Assembly: GCA_037043455.1 (NCBI GenBank)
Contig: JAWPHD010004371.1
Span: 124,001 to 188,000 of the forward strand
Reading direction: 5' to 3'
Length of the DNA stretch: 64,000 nt
Source: Cyrtodaria siliqua
Taxonomy: Eukaryota; Mollusca; Bivalvia; Adapedonta; Hiatellidae
Below are positions 11,371 through 22,680 of the stretch, piece after piece. Numbering within the stretch: position 1 is the stretch's first letter; each line of letters starts with the position of its first letter. The notes beneath the pieces are model-generated. The model did not search any database. It saw nothing but the letters and a program-made list of their open reading frames with translations, and was not told the DNA's origin. A program made the position numbers and the translations under genes.

Positions 11371-12298
11371 AGTTTCCAACGGGCCAACTCCTATTCAGAT
11401 GTTTGTATTTGCTGATTTGTTGAAACACGTACTATTTGTTCACGTACACTTTTACATGTTGTATAGCTTTCGCTTTTTCCTCTCAATTCTAATGATTAAG
11501 CATTCAAACAAAACGATCAGGGCATTTGTTTAAAGTAAATGTCATATCAATAAAGAACACTATATTATTAAAGATTTTAGTTTTGCTATTTTAGTCATAC
11601 AATAAAGGGGTTGATATAAAATATAATAGTACATGACTAAGTATGATGAAAATAACATTATTTAAAAACGGTTTGATTTTCATTTAAAAACGAATGTATT
11701 GAACACATTGTGTTAACGACATACTGCGTCATAACAGTATAAGCAAACTCGGAATTTCACAGTATTCGGCACAACGTCATTATCTAAGTTTCATCATTAG
11801 CAGTTACCAAAATAATGTGATAAATGATATACAAATCACCGTAATATAATTGGTTTCGATAGTATTACTTAGTTCACTGTTTGCTCAATTGATCCTAGGA
11901 TGTTCAGACTGATGCTTTAACGCTAACATGTCTAATGAGAAATCGTTATTACATGTAACAACACTGTTGCTGATACTACGACCCTGACAAGTATTACAAA
12001 AGTAGCAATGTAACTCGTTAGAAAATACGCTCGATTATTATAAGAAATGTTTGAGGAGTCTGAATGCATAAATTATCAATACCATTTTCGATGTCACGGC
12101 TTTACACTTTCACTGAGATAATTTCGACAAATCGAACGGAAACATGTGTACGTTATTTTAACAGATTTTAGATAATTATCACTGTCATAACGTTGTCTAA
12201 ATTGATCATATATTTGATAGTATATGGAGGTCAGTCGTTGATATATGCAATAACCACTAAAGGCAGATCTAAATCTCGAACAGAAAATATAGCATTTA

Positions 12299-13285
12299 AC
12301 ATGATTAATAACAGGCAAGTTGTACGAAATTAACATGATTAATAACAGGCAAGGTGTATGAAATTAACATGATTAATAACAGGCAAGGTGTATGAAATTA
12401 ACATGATTAATAACAGGCAAGGCGTGTGAAATTACCATGATTAATAACAGGCAAGGTGTATGAAATTAACATGATTAATAACAGGCAAGGCGTATGAAAT
12501 TAACATGATTAATAACAGACAATGTGTATGAAATTAACATGATTAATAACAGGCAAGGTGTATGAAATTAACATGATTAATAACAGGCAAGGCGTACGAA
12601 ATTACCATTATTAATAACAGGCAAGGTGTATGACATTAACATGATTAATAACAGGCAAGGTGTATAAAATTAACATGATTAATAACAGGCAAGGTGTATG
12701 AAATTAACATGATTAATAACAGGCAAGGCGTATGAAATTAACATGATTAATAACAGGCAAGGCGTATGAAATTAACATGAATAATAACAGGCAAGGTGTA
12801 TGAAATTAACATGATTAATAACAGGCAAGGTGTATGACATTAACATGAATAATAACAGGCAAGGTGTATGAAATTAACATGAATAATAACAGGCAAGGTG
12901 TATGAAATTAACATGGTTAATAACAGGCAAGGTGTATGAAATTAACATGATTAATAACAGACAAGGTGTATGAAATTAACATGATTAATAACAGGCAAGG
13001 TGTATGCAATTAACTTGGTAATAACAGGCAAGGTGTATGAAATTAACATGATTAATAACAGGCAAGGTGTATGAAATTAACATGGTTAATAACAGGCAAG
13101 GTGTATGCAATTAACATGATTAATAACAGGCAAGGTGTATGAAATTAACATGAATAATAACAGGCAAGGTGTATGAAATTAACATGGTTAATAACAGGCA
13201 AGGTGTATGCAATTAACATGATTAATAACAGGCAAGGTGTATGAAATTAACATGATTAATAAAAGACAAGGTGTATGACATTACC
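12299..13285 (+). repeat. 34-bp tandem array, about 29 units
   Basis: Unit: ACATGATTAATAACAGGC, AAGGTGTATGAAATTA. Frequent point variants (ACATGAATAA, ACATGGTTAA, GGCGTATG) and one short unit near 13,015. The paralogous position in unit 4 (48,877-48,915) holds essentially one unit, and A' units (27,140-27,240; 58,690-58,800) hold a single related ACAGGCATA-ATATGAAAT segment. The array therefore expanded in this copy only. Confidence 0.97.
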
Positions 13286-14670
13286 AGCATACAATAAATG
13301 ACATTAGGGCTACTACCTGGGACCGGTCAGTGTTTAACATGCCTTGCTTCTTATTAACATTGTAATTAATGTTTGTTTTAATGCGTCTTTTTGGGTTGAT
13401 CGTGTTCTGTGAATGTTATATTTCCTGTTCGACATTTATTTCTTCTTCAAACTTCTTTACTTCTAACTTCTTACTTCACGACTTCTGGCATTGTAGCTTC
13501 TAATTTCAGTACCTCTTATGTTATGACTTCTGACTTCATATGGCGTGAATTAAGGAATAATGACGTAAGAACTTACGAAGTTAAAAATAAATGAAGTTAG
13601 AAGTTCAACTTATTGGTTAGAAGTTTTGAAGTTAGAGGACTAGTAATGAAGTTGGAAGTACTGCATTCAGATGTCATGAATTTGGAGGTCATGACAAAAG
13701 ATGTAATTCAGTCGTGAAGTTATAGGAATAAAGACTCCTTCACATCCTTTCACAATTGTTTCTACTGTATACGTCGGAAAATGCAACTCTTTCTCCATGG
13801 CTATTACAAAGTGTTTGCCACTTTACTTATATTGGAGATATTTGGACGAAGATACATATAACATATTTTGCTTTCTCGGGTTGATTGTGCCTGCGCTTGC
13901 GTTCAATAGCTTAAGTGGTATTTTATATGTCGGACCAATAGTCCAGATGGAACATTTTGATTAAGTGTTAACCGTTCAAAATAACATATTTTACGAGTTG
14001 TATGGGGGATTATAGTAGTTAAAAAATATATTTTATTTTTTACCACTTTGGGTTGGACAGTCAAGTGTGTCCAATTATGTGTGTACCTCCTAAGTATGTA
14101 TAGGGCACAGGAAACCGGTTAAAGTTACAGACCACTTACAACAACCTTAGCCAACAGACCACTAGACTTAAGGTCAACAAAGTTTACGTCCTTTCATTAA
14201 TGGTGGTTAAAACTGCTTGCTACCATTCAAGCTATCTAGCCTCGGGTTGACCCTAAATCAATATTTAAAATGGCATTAGTACCAACGATTGAACCATTCC
14301 AAAGTTGGTATGCATATTACTGTGAATATGAATCTTTCAATGTGATTTCTTACCAATTCAGGTTCAACGGCGTATGTGGTCCCAGTGTCTGACAACATTG
14401 GTTACCCTGCTTAAAGAAATATCTAATCTACACTTTAACATATGTACGCAGATGCTATATACCAACGGATCAGTAAGAAACGAACGGACCAACAATTACG
14501 TTTTAAGAGCTTAATGCATTAAGAGCTGTAACATTAAGTATTGTTAATGACACAATTTGGTCTAGAAATATGTTTTTTTCATGAATATGTTTGCCCAAAG
14601 ATGTCTACGGCTCGGCTGGAATAAATTAGTTTCTCCACACTCATCACTATTAATTAATATGATGCAGTAA

Positions 14671-14922
14671 ATGCTTAAAACCAATTGCATAGTCAACCCG
14701 ATATGCACTACTATTTATGACTTAACAACAAACACACGACAAGCCGTCCTGATTGTAAGGCAAATGATGATTGAGTCGCCTCTATCCCCTTTAAATGAAG
14801 AACGTTTTTCTCAGGAAGAATGTGAATTGAATGTGGTGTTAAACTCTACTGTGATTCCGTTTAACAACCAAATGACATTCGTACGTTTTCCTTTATTTGT
14901 AGTATCAAGCAAGAGTTGTTGA
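14671..14922 (+). other. Open frame of 83 codons, probably not a gene
   Basis: The paralogue at 50,308-50,520 has a partly similar frame (shared RQMMI, SPLSPLN, SQEECEL, IPF blocks). However, most differences between the two change amino acids, the start regions differ, and the more distant unit copies do not keep the frame. I list it because it is the only reading frame recognisably shared between A-B copies on this strand. Confidence 0.2.
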
Positions 14923-15624
14923 TTATTCTCTCATCAATTCAATACAAGTATCTTCTCCGTTATTATATGTGTCTACCATGCTTGAAGCAAATGAACCCAT
15001 ACGGTAATGCATGCACAATTGACCACACAGAAACCAGCAAGCAAGCTCGTATTCACTTTTCAAAATATCTCGCTCAATAATAATAATTTGTCACACACAT
15101 TCATTTACTCAATGCGTATATTATAAACGTTGGTTTCCGACATTTAAACATTGACCTGTTAGATATAAAATTATAATGATGAAAACGCACGTATCATAAC
15201 AAACAATTTGTAAATACGAATCTACACAATTATAATAGGTTGTGGTAAACTTATATAATTCATATTGTGCTATGTGGATGTGTGCAAACATGTTTTCGGC
15301 TTACACGTTCATCAGGAGGCCACACTGATAAATTAGCCTAAGCAGCACACATTGTTAAAAATGTCAGACGAGGTCACGATGGTGCATTTAAATACTGTAA
15401 TTAGTGTTTAATGGCAATTCAGGTCATTTAGAACCGCCCATGATGGCGGCAGGGATACATACACATCCAAGAACCGTGGTCTAAGTTTACCATTGACTAG
15501 ATATCCATTGTTACTTAACATGCTCTTATGATATACCCCGACACACCCATTGTTTTCTTAATAAATAATGAAAATGGAATCCCTTGGAAGCAACAAACAT
15601 AAGCAAGATATATAATTGTCAGAC

Positions 15625-15770
15625 TCGGTGTTATTGAGTCTGTTCATGAGAGGTAATATAAAATGCACCACCTCTTACCCTTATAGCACCGGCTTAAGAT
15701 ATATCTACTTTAAAGCCATACAGACTAGACGTGATGATCCCAAAGGATCAGTAAGTAATAACATTACTGA
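15625..15770. repeat. Degenerate relative of the hairpin element (fixed in B units)
   Basis: The segment with GAGTCTGTTCATGAGAGGTA, ACCGGCTTAAG and GATCCCAAAGGATCAG recurs at 51,265-51,400, and its reverse complement is at 32,500-32,615. The GTTCATGAG-(A/C)GGTA core matches the hairpin element at 54,300. It predates the A-B duplication. Confidence 0.6.
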
Positions 15771-16900
15771 TTTGTAGTTGGGGCAACATTTTAACGCCGC
15801 CGCACAGCTCTAAACAAAAGCTACAAAGTCCTCATCCGACGGACATTCTAGAAGTTAAGGCAAATGTTTTGTCTAAGGACACACCGAAGAAATCCATTTG
15901 CGCAGGCACCGTAAAGCTTAAGAATTCGATTCCACCGTCTTTTCCACTTAACCAGCAATGCCTAATCCTTCTTTCAACCAAAGGTATGCGATATTCGCCC
16001 ATCTAGTGTCATGTCTGATGTACTTTGTTTGATTCGTCGCTTTCAATTCCTAATTGTGTATGGTTTCATGGCTGACGTACAATAAACACTCTGATGATTT
16101 CGTGCTTCTGTGTCTGACATTGAGTAGGATGCCATGCACTTTAAACTGACGCGTAAGCTTGATTAATGGCAACGCCTGTCTACTAAATCGCATTACCTTC
16201 TTTTGCTATAGCAAAACAAATTTGATAACAAATGTGCATTTGATTCGTACCTATAAGAGAGTTATTAGGTGACTTCAACAAGTTGTCCAACTTTAAACGG
16301 ATCTTGTGCGATTGATAAACTAACATGTTAGATAAATATATCGACTTTATGTCTAGCTTTGTTGTAAAACATTAAAACAATTTAATACATAGCAGTTTAT
16401 AATAACACCTTTCAACACCTACGCTGCAACCCATTCATCATTTTGATACTTTAATACAAGCACATTATATCATTGCTTTTTACTCATATTTGCTAAATTA
16501 TATAGTTACACCTGTTCATTAATTATCCTGCATTTAGTAGTTGTTAATAAATATAGACTTTTAAATACTCATAGCTGCATCATTAACAAGCAGCGACATA
16601 GCTATAAAGTAGTTTATATTACCATTCATTAAATATATCCCAAGTTATCAGGTTTTACTTTCATCCATGCTATCTCTCTAGATCTGTTCTGGGATTACCT
16701 CGAATGTAATATGTTTACAGAACTGGTAACGTATATCATTAGTTTTCAACACTTACATAGACTGGTCAATGTAAAAGATTCTCTAGCCTTGAAATGGAAG
16801 GCGTGTGTATGAAATGGAAAGGGTCCTGTAAATTGGCAATGGTTACACTGATAACGATTATCCTTGTCTGGTGTGTTTACCACACTAAATAGTTACAATA

Positions 16901-17046
16901 TGTCTCCTGCTGGGGTACATAATTATGTGGAGTCACCCTTTTATAATTTTTAGAATAGTTATATAACTAGTGGAGACAGTGGCATTTATAAACCCAAACA
17001 CACCAAATAATAGTTAGTTTGTGGTTCACAAGGTTCTTAAACATAT
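16901..17046. mobile_element. ~145-bp copy-1-specific insertion
   Basis: Sequence between GTTACAAT and ATCGACATCTACAGCGG is about 145 bases here, but only a dozen or so in the paralogue (52,826-52,848). It contains a short inverted pair TGTCTCC / GGAGACA (about 16,900 and 16,972). No longer terminal repeat is evident, so it could also be a deletion in the other copy. Confidence 0.45.
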
Positions 17047-17106
17047 CGACATCTACAGCGGATACATTTGTCAAGATATCTGTGAGATTTGTTTTCGGAC
17101 GTACAA

Positions 17107-17562
17107 TCAATTTAATTTTATTGACCTACGCCCATTCGGATTTATTTGCAAGTGATGTGGGAGGTGTGAAATCAAAAATATTAATTTAAATTCCTCTGTG
17201 ATATTTGCTGTTTGCCTGACTACACCGCAATTTACGAATATATATTTATTTCTCTGTATATGAACTGTGTATTCTGTACCATACAATATATTCCTAATAT
17301 TATCATGTTGACGGAATAAAGCCTCATATTTTATCTTTATAGCACGACAGAAGAATATTTTGCACTTTGTATGCTGATGAGTTATGAATGTAGACACACA
17401 ATTTATTATCACGTATACATGAACAAAATACAATGTTAACGCAAGTGATATCCGGAAAAGTCCATCCTTAAATGGATGTTGATATATGTTGGCGTGCGTA
17501 AAGTACTTCTGATCCAATCTTACCATAAACATAAACAGTACCAATGAAACACGGACTATCAA
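17107..17562 (-). other. 151-codon open frame, unrecognised, probably non-coding
   Basis: The predicted product is hydrophobic and low-complexity (MIVRVSLVLFMFMVR start; a Cys/His patch THQHTKCKIFFCR in the middle). A shorter colinear frame exists in the paralogue at 53,046-53,240 (THQHTNCRVFFCR), but there the upstream half is closed by a stop and substitutions are mostly amino-acid changing. A third DNA copy at 37,340-37,690 does not keep the frame. I recognise no family. Confidence 0.2.
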
Positions 17563-17614
17563 AAAAACAATAGAATGCTTTTAGCAGTGCTAATCTTGAA
17601 CAAAGAAAAGGTTA

Positions 17615-18720
17615 CAAGTCCAATAGGAAGAATAGCATTCACAGAAGACAGTAACTTCAACAAGTATTACAATGCAAAGGTGATTAAAAAAGTACATCAC
17701 AAACACATTCAGTAAAAATGCATATCACAAACATATAAGGGCTGACAACAGGTCAGTGGAAAAAGGGACCACCGGGGAGTTTAAACTGGTTTAAGGTTGC
17801 ACCAAACCTCACTCTTACCCTATCATCACCCCTAAACAAAGTACAGTGGCAATACAAATAACACCTTATCTTTTTGAGAAAGCGTAGATAGGTGTAATAA
17901 CAAAATAATGTTCATGTATATAATATATAATGGCAGAACCGTAAAGGGTACGACAAAACGGACATACGTCAACCGGTTCCCGCCCGTCCGGTCGTTGCAC
18001 AATCAAAGAGGAAAGCATAATTGCAACCTGTAGAAGAGTCTACAACTAAGCATGTAGTGCACCGCAGAATACTTCGGTCGTAACATCTGTTTATAAATGT
18101 TCTAATAATTTTAATAAATAACTCATGAAAATTAGCACGACCGATAATCTTCCTAAGTTAGTAAATCACATCTCCATAAAAGATGTAATGTTAAGATTAC
18201 GAGGGTTGTAATCCTCAACACGGCTACAAGCTAATTAACGAATTAACTGAGAAATATACACGTCATAAGAAGCAATATTGGGGACATCCCCATCTAAATG
18301 TGGATAATTCACAATATCGAAATCAAAATCAAATCTCTTATCATACATTTTAGTTATTATTACTCCGTTTTCAATAGAAATATATAAATCAAGAAACGGA
18401 GTAACAGAATCTGAAAGTTAGCTTTATTGAGTTTTAGTTCTGGAGGATATATGTGAGAAACCATAGAGCAAAAGAAATTAAGTATATCATCCAGATAGGG
18501 TGAGGTGTTATTTAAAGCGTCGATGACATTAGCTTGCGTATCTGGAGAAAGTCCTAACATAAAGTCACATTCGTAGCAATATACAAACAAATCTGCGACA
18601 TGGGGTACACAGTTAGTACCAATACGAATGCCAACGGTTTGCCTATAAAAGGTATGTCCAAACCTGACAAAATTTCTGTCTGTTAAGAACGATAGTTATT
18701 CACAAACTTGTTGACGAGTT
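17615..18720 (-). pseudogene. RT element, minus strand, degenerate 3' half
   Basis: Reading the minus strand from 18,720 leftward gives VCE-LSF, FVRFG, YRQTVGI(R/P)(I/M)GTNC, VADLFVYCYE, LSPDTQANVIDALNNTSPYLDDIL (YLDD kept at about 18,490), IYPPELKLNKANF and then RT C-terminal scraps to about 17,990. The non-coding tail follows (CAAACCTCACTCTTACCCTA at 17,800 on the plus strand) down to about 17,615. Stops and shifts are numerous. The same insertion is at 53,400-54,615, so it predates the duplication of the A-B unit. Its left end lies against the head of the plus-strand element at 18,722. Confidence 0.85.
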
Positions 18721-18736
18721 TCTGATATAACACAAA

Positions 18737-19257
18737 GTGGATGAAAAACTTAGAGACACCTTATCACTCGGCCTAAATGACAATAGTTATCAAGAAGGAA
18801 ATATTTCTAAAGATCCTAATATTGACATTTTTTCTATATTTTCTATTCGAAAGCGTAAATCTAGGTCTCATGGTCTTAGGCGTAATGGTAACATCAAACG
18901 TAAATCACGTGTAATTATTTCTGTCGCTGATTTACATACTATTTTTAAACAGTCTGGAAGGCACTCTATGCTTTCACGGTTTACCTCTTTGTCCATTTCG
19001 TCACTAAAGTTGATCAACGAGGAAGAAGACAACATTTTCATTCGTACAGATCCATTGTATAACACTGCTTCCATAGTTCAAAGCTAAACACAACATGTTC
19101 TCCGACCCCATATTGACAAGGAGTCTGATCACGTCAGGCATTTTCTAAAACTTCTATATATTAATAAAGGTTTTGATTTCATTGACATGCCTAGTATTTT
19201 TCGAGATACTCATGTAGTTGATTCTATTCCAAAATATTTCAAAAATCCGAAAGTCCT
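18737..19257 (+). pseudogene. RT-element ORF, N-terminal part
   Basis: Starts at the first ATG after the junction with the minus-strand element (MDEKLRDTLSLGLNDNSYQE). A basic stretch RKRKSRSHGLRRNGNIKRKS lies at about residues 38-57, followed by a helix-rich acidic region. A TAA at 19,085 interrupts it; the same frame continues (VRHFLKLLYINKGFDFIDMP) to about 19,257, where a frameshift joins the next part. I recognise no domain; the basic patch would suit nucleic-acid binding (inference). The start is uncertain because the true 5' end may be missing. Confidence 0.6.
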
Positions 19258-20618
19258 GTAATTTTTTATAAGTATAAAAAGCCTATTAGAAATATTATTT
19301 TCAACTACAACAAAATAGTTTCTGACCTTGATATAGTATATAATACTCCAAAGGAATGTGAATGCAACACATCAAAATTTTGCTATGCTCCAGCAGGTCA
19401 TGTCTTCACTGGTAATTTTGATATTGTTGATAAACGTATTCGGCATTTGTTTTCGAAAGGTCCTAAATATATATTACCTTCAACTATTGATTTTTATGCT
19501 TGTTGTGCCCACATCGCCCACTCCATTGAAGATTTTAGTATAAAATGGTGTCGTAGAGAACATGCGGACCCAAACTCGGTTTCTACTTGGAAAAAGTCAA
19601 TTCTTAAAATTATAGATACACGTATTAACTTTTAGAATGCTAACCCCTCTTTACTTCCTCATAGACCTAGGTCTTCCTTTCGTAATTTAAAATCGGGAAT
19701 TCAGGAATTTCATAATAAATTTGTTTTAGTTCCTGCAGATAAAGCAGCTAATAATGTAATTATTGTTTGACGCCTACATTACGTCAATGTTTTATCTCTG
19801 GAACTCGGTAGCACCAATTCGTATACTCCAGTTAATTCTACTGAGGATGATGTTGTTTCCGCACATATCACTTGGTGCACTACTTCCAAGGCTGGTGTAA
19901 ACGATAAGCAAGATAAACTGCCTACCATATACTGGATTCCTAAATAACATAAACATCCGTATAAGGCTCGCTTTAATTCTAATTCTAGTGCCTGCACCAC
20001 AACAAACATCTCCAAACGTTTAACTTCTTGTCTTACTGTCGTTAAAGATCACGTTAAACTATATTGTGATAAAACTTATGAAAACTCTGGGATTAATTTA
20101 TTTTGGTCTATAAAAAATTCAGGAGACGTTCTTGATAAAATGTTCAATAAAGGTCAAGTTTCATCAATAAGCACTTATGACTTCTCTACACTATATACTA
20201 CCTTACCACATCACCTTATTAAAGACAAGCTAATTTCTCTTATTCAAAATACATTCGCTAGAGAAAATACTACATTTTTGGCATGTAATAATATTAAAGT
20301 GTTTTTTTCTAACGGCAGTTTAGACAATTATACTACATGTATGTGGACTTGCTATGAAGTTTGTGAAGCACTCATCTTCCTATTAGATATTTTCGTTAGG
20401 TTTTGTACCACCGTTTATAAACAAATTGTTGGTATCCCTATGGGTACGAACTGTGCACTACTTGTCGCAGATTTGTTTTTAGTTTGCTATGAAAGAGCTT
20501 TCATGTTGAGTCTTTCACCAGATACCTAGGCAGATGTAATTGAAGCTTTTAATGACACCTCCCGGTATCTGGATGACATACTGAACATTGACAACCCTTT
20601 CTTTTAAACTATGGTTGA
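19258..20618 (+). pseudogene. RT-element ORF, linker plus reverse-transcriptase core
   Basis: One frame runs from 19,258 to about 20,600 with in-frame stops at 19,633, 19,768, 19,945 and 20,527 and a frameshift near 20,605. In order: a Cys-rich motif CECNTSKFCYAPAGHVFTGN with SKGPKYILPS; a VPADKAANNVIIV block; YWIPK-HKHPYKARF; the palm motif-A region STYDFSTLYTTLPH; VGIPMGTNCA; and RYLDDIL, the catalytic YLDD, at about 20,563. The known role of such RTs is cDNA synthesis from element RNA. The order fits RTs of the Penelope-like or a related non-LTR group, but I cannot place it more exactly without a tree. Only a few stops break the core, so death is fairly recent. Confidence 0.85.
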
Positions 20619-20621
20619 TAA

Positions 20622-21238
20622 ATGTATCCTAAAGAACTTCAGCTTAATAAAGCTAATATATCTGACAATAACGCTTCCTTCCTTGATTTAGATCTCTCGA
20701 TTGAAAATGGTGAAATAATTAGCAAAATCTATGACAAGAGAGATGATTTTAATTTTGTCATTGTTAATTACCCCCACGTGGATGGGGATGTTCCCCGAGC
20801 AACTTCTTATGGGGTGTATGTGTCTCAACTTATTCGTTTTTCAAGACCTCGTACTCGAGTTGAGGACTTTAATATTCGTAATCTTTGTATAACTGAAAAG
20901 CTACGCAATCAGGGTTACCGTTACCATAAGCTTCGTAAAACCTTTGCAAAATTTTATTATCGTAACCTTGATATTTTTTCCAAATATAAAAGTAATTTAA
21001 GGTCTCTTCTGCTTATGGTGATGTGATTTATAAACTTCGTACGATTCTTGGTCATGATCACTTTCATACTATCTTTGTTAAACTTGTTAAAAAGTTTATC
21101 AAAAGAGGTTATGACCCTATCATTTTGCAACGTACTGCATGCTTGGTGGTGGACCCTTTTACAGTTCGTCACTACGCTTTCCACTTTAATTGTACGATGA
21201 CTGGACAGACTGTAGACCCTATGATGACGCCTACATAA
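20622..21238 (+). pseudogene. RT-element ORF, C-terminal part
   Basis: From MYPKELQLNKAN through SFLDLDLSIENGEIISKIYD, KRDDFNFVIVNYPH, YGVYVSQLIRFSR and RKTFAKFYYRN to about 21,012. There an approximately 30-bp deletion, relative to 6,950-6,985 and 59,203-59,235, shifts the frame. The last 70 codons (YKLRTILGHDHFHTIFVKLV, KKFIKRGYDPIILQRTACLV, then VDPFTVRHYAF) are open to the stop at 21,236. This C-terminal segment is the best-conserved coding part across copies in the window. Confidence 0.85.
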
Positions 21239-21745
21239 AGCCCATATGGACGGTGGCGTTTGATGTTTGTCTATGATATTTCTTGTCGTGCCCTTAATGG
21301 TTTATTCTCTTGTTGCTCTGGCTTCTGCCAAGTCATTGAGTACCTTCATTATGGCTTTTTAGGCTATTGTTTTTTTGTATTATATTTACACGGGCATGTT
21401 TGAGTTTTATTTATATTGCCTATTGATGCTGCCTTGTTGGTTAGAGATTAGATCATGGCGGGGATTTCTTTATTTACATTGTCCTGTTTTAATGGGATGA
21501 CAGTAGGGTAAGTGTGAGGTTTGGTGCACCCTAGAACCGGTTAAACTCCCAGTGCCTACTTTGCCACTGACCGTTCCAAGGCGGTAGCCCTATTGTCAAC
21601 CCTTTTGTGTTTGTGATGTCGTTTGCTTTTATTATTATTTTTGCCTTCTTGTTTGCCTGTTTGCATGTTTGTGTCTGTGTTTTGGGGTTGACTGTCCTCC
21701 TTGAATGCTACTTTCCCTGTCCGATCTTTCTATATTTCTTTTTAC
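21239..21745 (+). mobile_element. RT-element 3' non-coding tail, reference copy
   Basis: Block order used here to find other copies: GTTTGATGTTTGTCTATGAT, CGTGCCCTTAATGG, TTGCTCTGGCTTCTGCCAAG, GGCTATTG, TTGCCTATTGATGCTGCCTT, GAGATTAGATCATGGCGGGG, GATGACAGTAGGGTAAGTGT, GGTGCACCCTAGAACCGG, CCACTGACCGTTCCAAGG, CGGTAGCCCTATTGTCAACC, GTGTTTGTGATGTCG, CTTGAATGCTACTTTCCCTG, TCCGATCTTT. There is no poly(A). A second tail subfamily reads TGTCTTATTTGGCCTTTTAT before the terminus (e.g. 28,360, 40,220 and 55,825). Confidence 0.85.
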
Positions 21746-22000
21746 ATCTACACAAAGAGCATTACCTTTTGTCTATTCCTAGTTCGCAAATACATAACGT
21801 TATAATCGTGCATATACACTTGCAGTCGTGTAAGTGAATGGATCAAAGATGAATATGTGCAGAGTTAATACTAAAGTTAAAAGAAGAGATAACTATAATA
21901 AAATAATAAAACGAGAACAAACACTTCGACTGTCCATATTCAGTAAATAATAAATAAATAAATGACGCTGTTCTACAGAAAAAAAAAACTTGAATATCAT
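21746..22000. repeat. Fragment of the ~150-bp 'TTCGCAAATACATA' repeat
   Basis: CATCTACACAAAGAGCATTA, TCCCTAGTTCGCAAATAC-type sequence and the AAGTTAATA / ACGAGA / TTCGACT blocks match 37,715-37,890. It directly follows the 3' terminus of the RT element and so records the target into which that element inserted. Confidence 0.65.
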
Positions 22001-22469
22001 GTTCAATCGTAACAGAAATTATAACCATTATTATATATATCTTCTAGGTAATATTTTTCCACAAAGGTATGTTTACAAGCCAGGGTGCAGGTGAATCTAT
22101 GCACGGCATGCACGTACATTATAAGGAATAAGGAAGAAAACAAGAACGAAAGACAACACGAACAAACTAAGCACACATATAATATGAAACAGAAGAATAA
22201 TAACAAAAGAGATAAAAAAAAACACAAAACAAAACAAAAAACAGTATCTAGTGAAGTTCTGCTGAGAAAATTGTCGTGTTGAACATTGTTGAACGTTTCT
22301 TGTTTTAAACAACGGTCTTCAAATCTAGTCATTTATAGCTTCTAAATCACACATAATTTCCTGCTATAATTGAAGAGACTGGTTGCATGTCCTGCTTATC
22401 CATCGTGGTGCCTGTATATGATTACAAGTACATTGCGAAAAGCACGAGCAGACATCGTAAGTATTATAT
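22001..22469. other. AT- and purine-rich DNA, no gene seen
   Basis: Contains an A-rich stretch (22,195-22,245) that creates Lys-rich frames on one strand and Phe-rich on the other. No paralogue recognised. Confidence 0.45.
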
Positions 22470-22680
22470 TAGACAAATTTAAAGATGAATTATAGGCCAA
22501 ATAAGACATCACAAACACGAAAGGGTTGATGCGGGTGGGGGTGGGGGGAGGGGTGTATAAACCAGGTTCTAGGGTGCACCAAACCTCAAACATACCCTAC
22601 TGTCGTCCCAATAAAACGGGACATTGTAAATGAAGAAATCCACGCCATGAACTATTCTCTAACGAAAACACCTTGACTTG
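22470..22680 (-). mobile_element. RT-element 3' tail, minus strand, second subfamily
   Basis: Plus-strand reading shows AATAAGACATCACAAACACG, AAAGGGTTGA, CCAGGTTCTAGGGTGCACCA, AACATACCCTACTGTCGTCC and GGACATTGTAAATGAAGAAA, i.e. the reverse complement of the tail. A G-rich run GGTGGGGGTGGGGGGAGGGG replaces the usual gene-poor linker at 22,533. Both ends are truncated. Confidence 0.75.

Larger units (their letters stand above)
10421..17600. repeat. Macrosatellite unit 2 (A-B)
   Basis: Aligns by eye almost continuously with 47,156-53,400; anchors are 10,421 to 47,156, 13,740 to 49,130, 14,900 to 50,540, 16,100 to 51,740 and 17,100 to 52,910. The A half (10,560-13,740) is also a more diverged paralogue of 22,690-27,970, and the B half (13,740-16,620) of 27,970-31,310. 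Differences between copies are mainly insertions listed separately. No reading frame is preserved between copies. Confidence 0.9.
18722..21745 (+). mobile_element. Longest RT retroelement copy (possibly Penelope-like), dead
   Basis: About 3.0 kb: a broken ORF of about 830 codons (18,737-21,238) plus a ~500-bp non-coding tail ending CCCTGTCCGATCTTTCTATA. The coding and tail parts are described in the following entries. No endonuclease domain (GIY-YIG or APE), integrase or LTR is recognisable. The 5' end abuts a minus-strand copy of the same family, so an upstream domain could have been lost. The element is absent from the second duplicate, where 54,615-54,640 replaces the whole 18,470-23,080 interval. 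Confidence 0.85.

Noticed and set aside
8258..13285. CRISPR array
   Set aside because: Repeats are contiguous without unique spacers, no cas genes are present, and the context is clearly animal.
17107..17562. Conserved minus-strand protein in B units
   Set aside because: The paralogue has an upstream stop, mostly amino-acid-changing differences, and the third copy does not keep the frame. Kept only as a low-confidence open frame.
21239..21745. RT tail as a tRNA-derived SINE
   Set aside because: A GGTTTAAACCC/GGTTCAAACCCC word resembles a B-box, but no A-box fits, 5' ends of copies vary, and the tail follows RT coding sequence in several copies.
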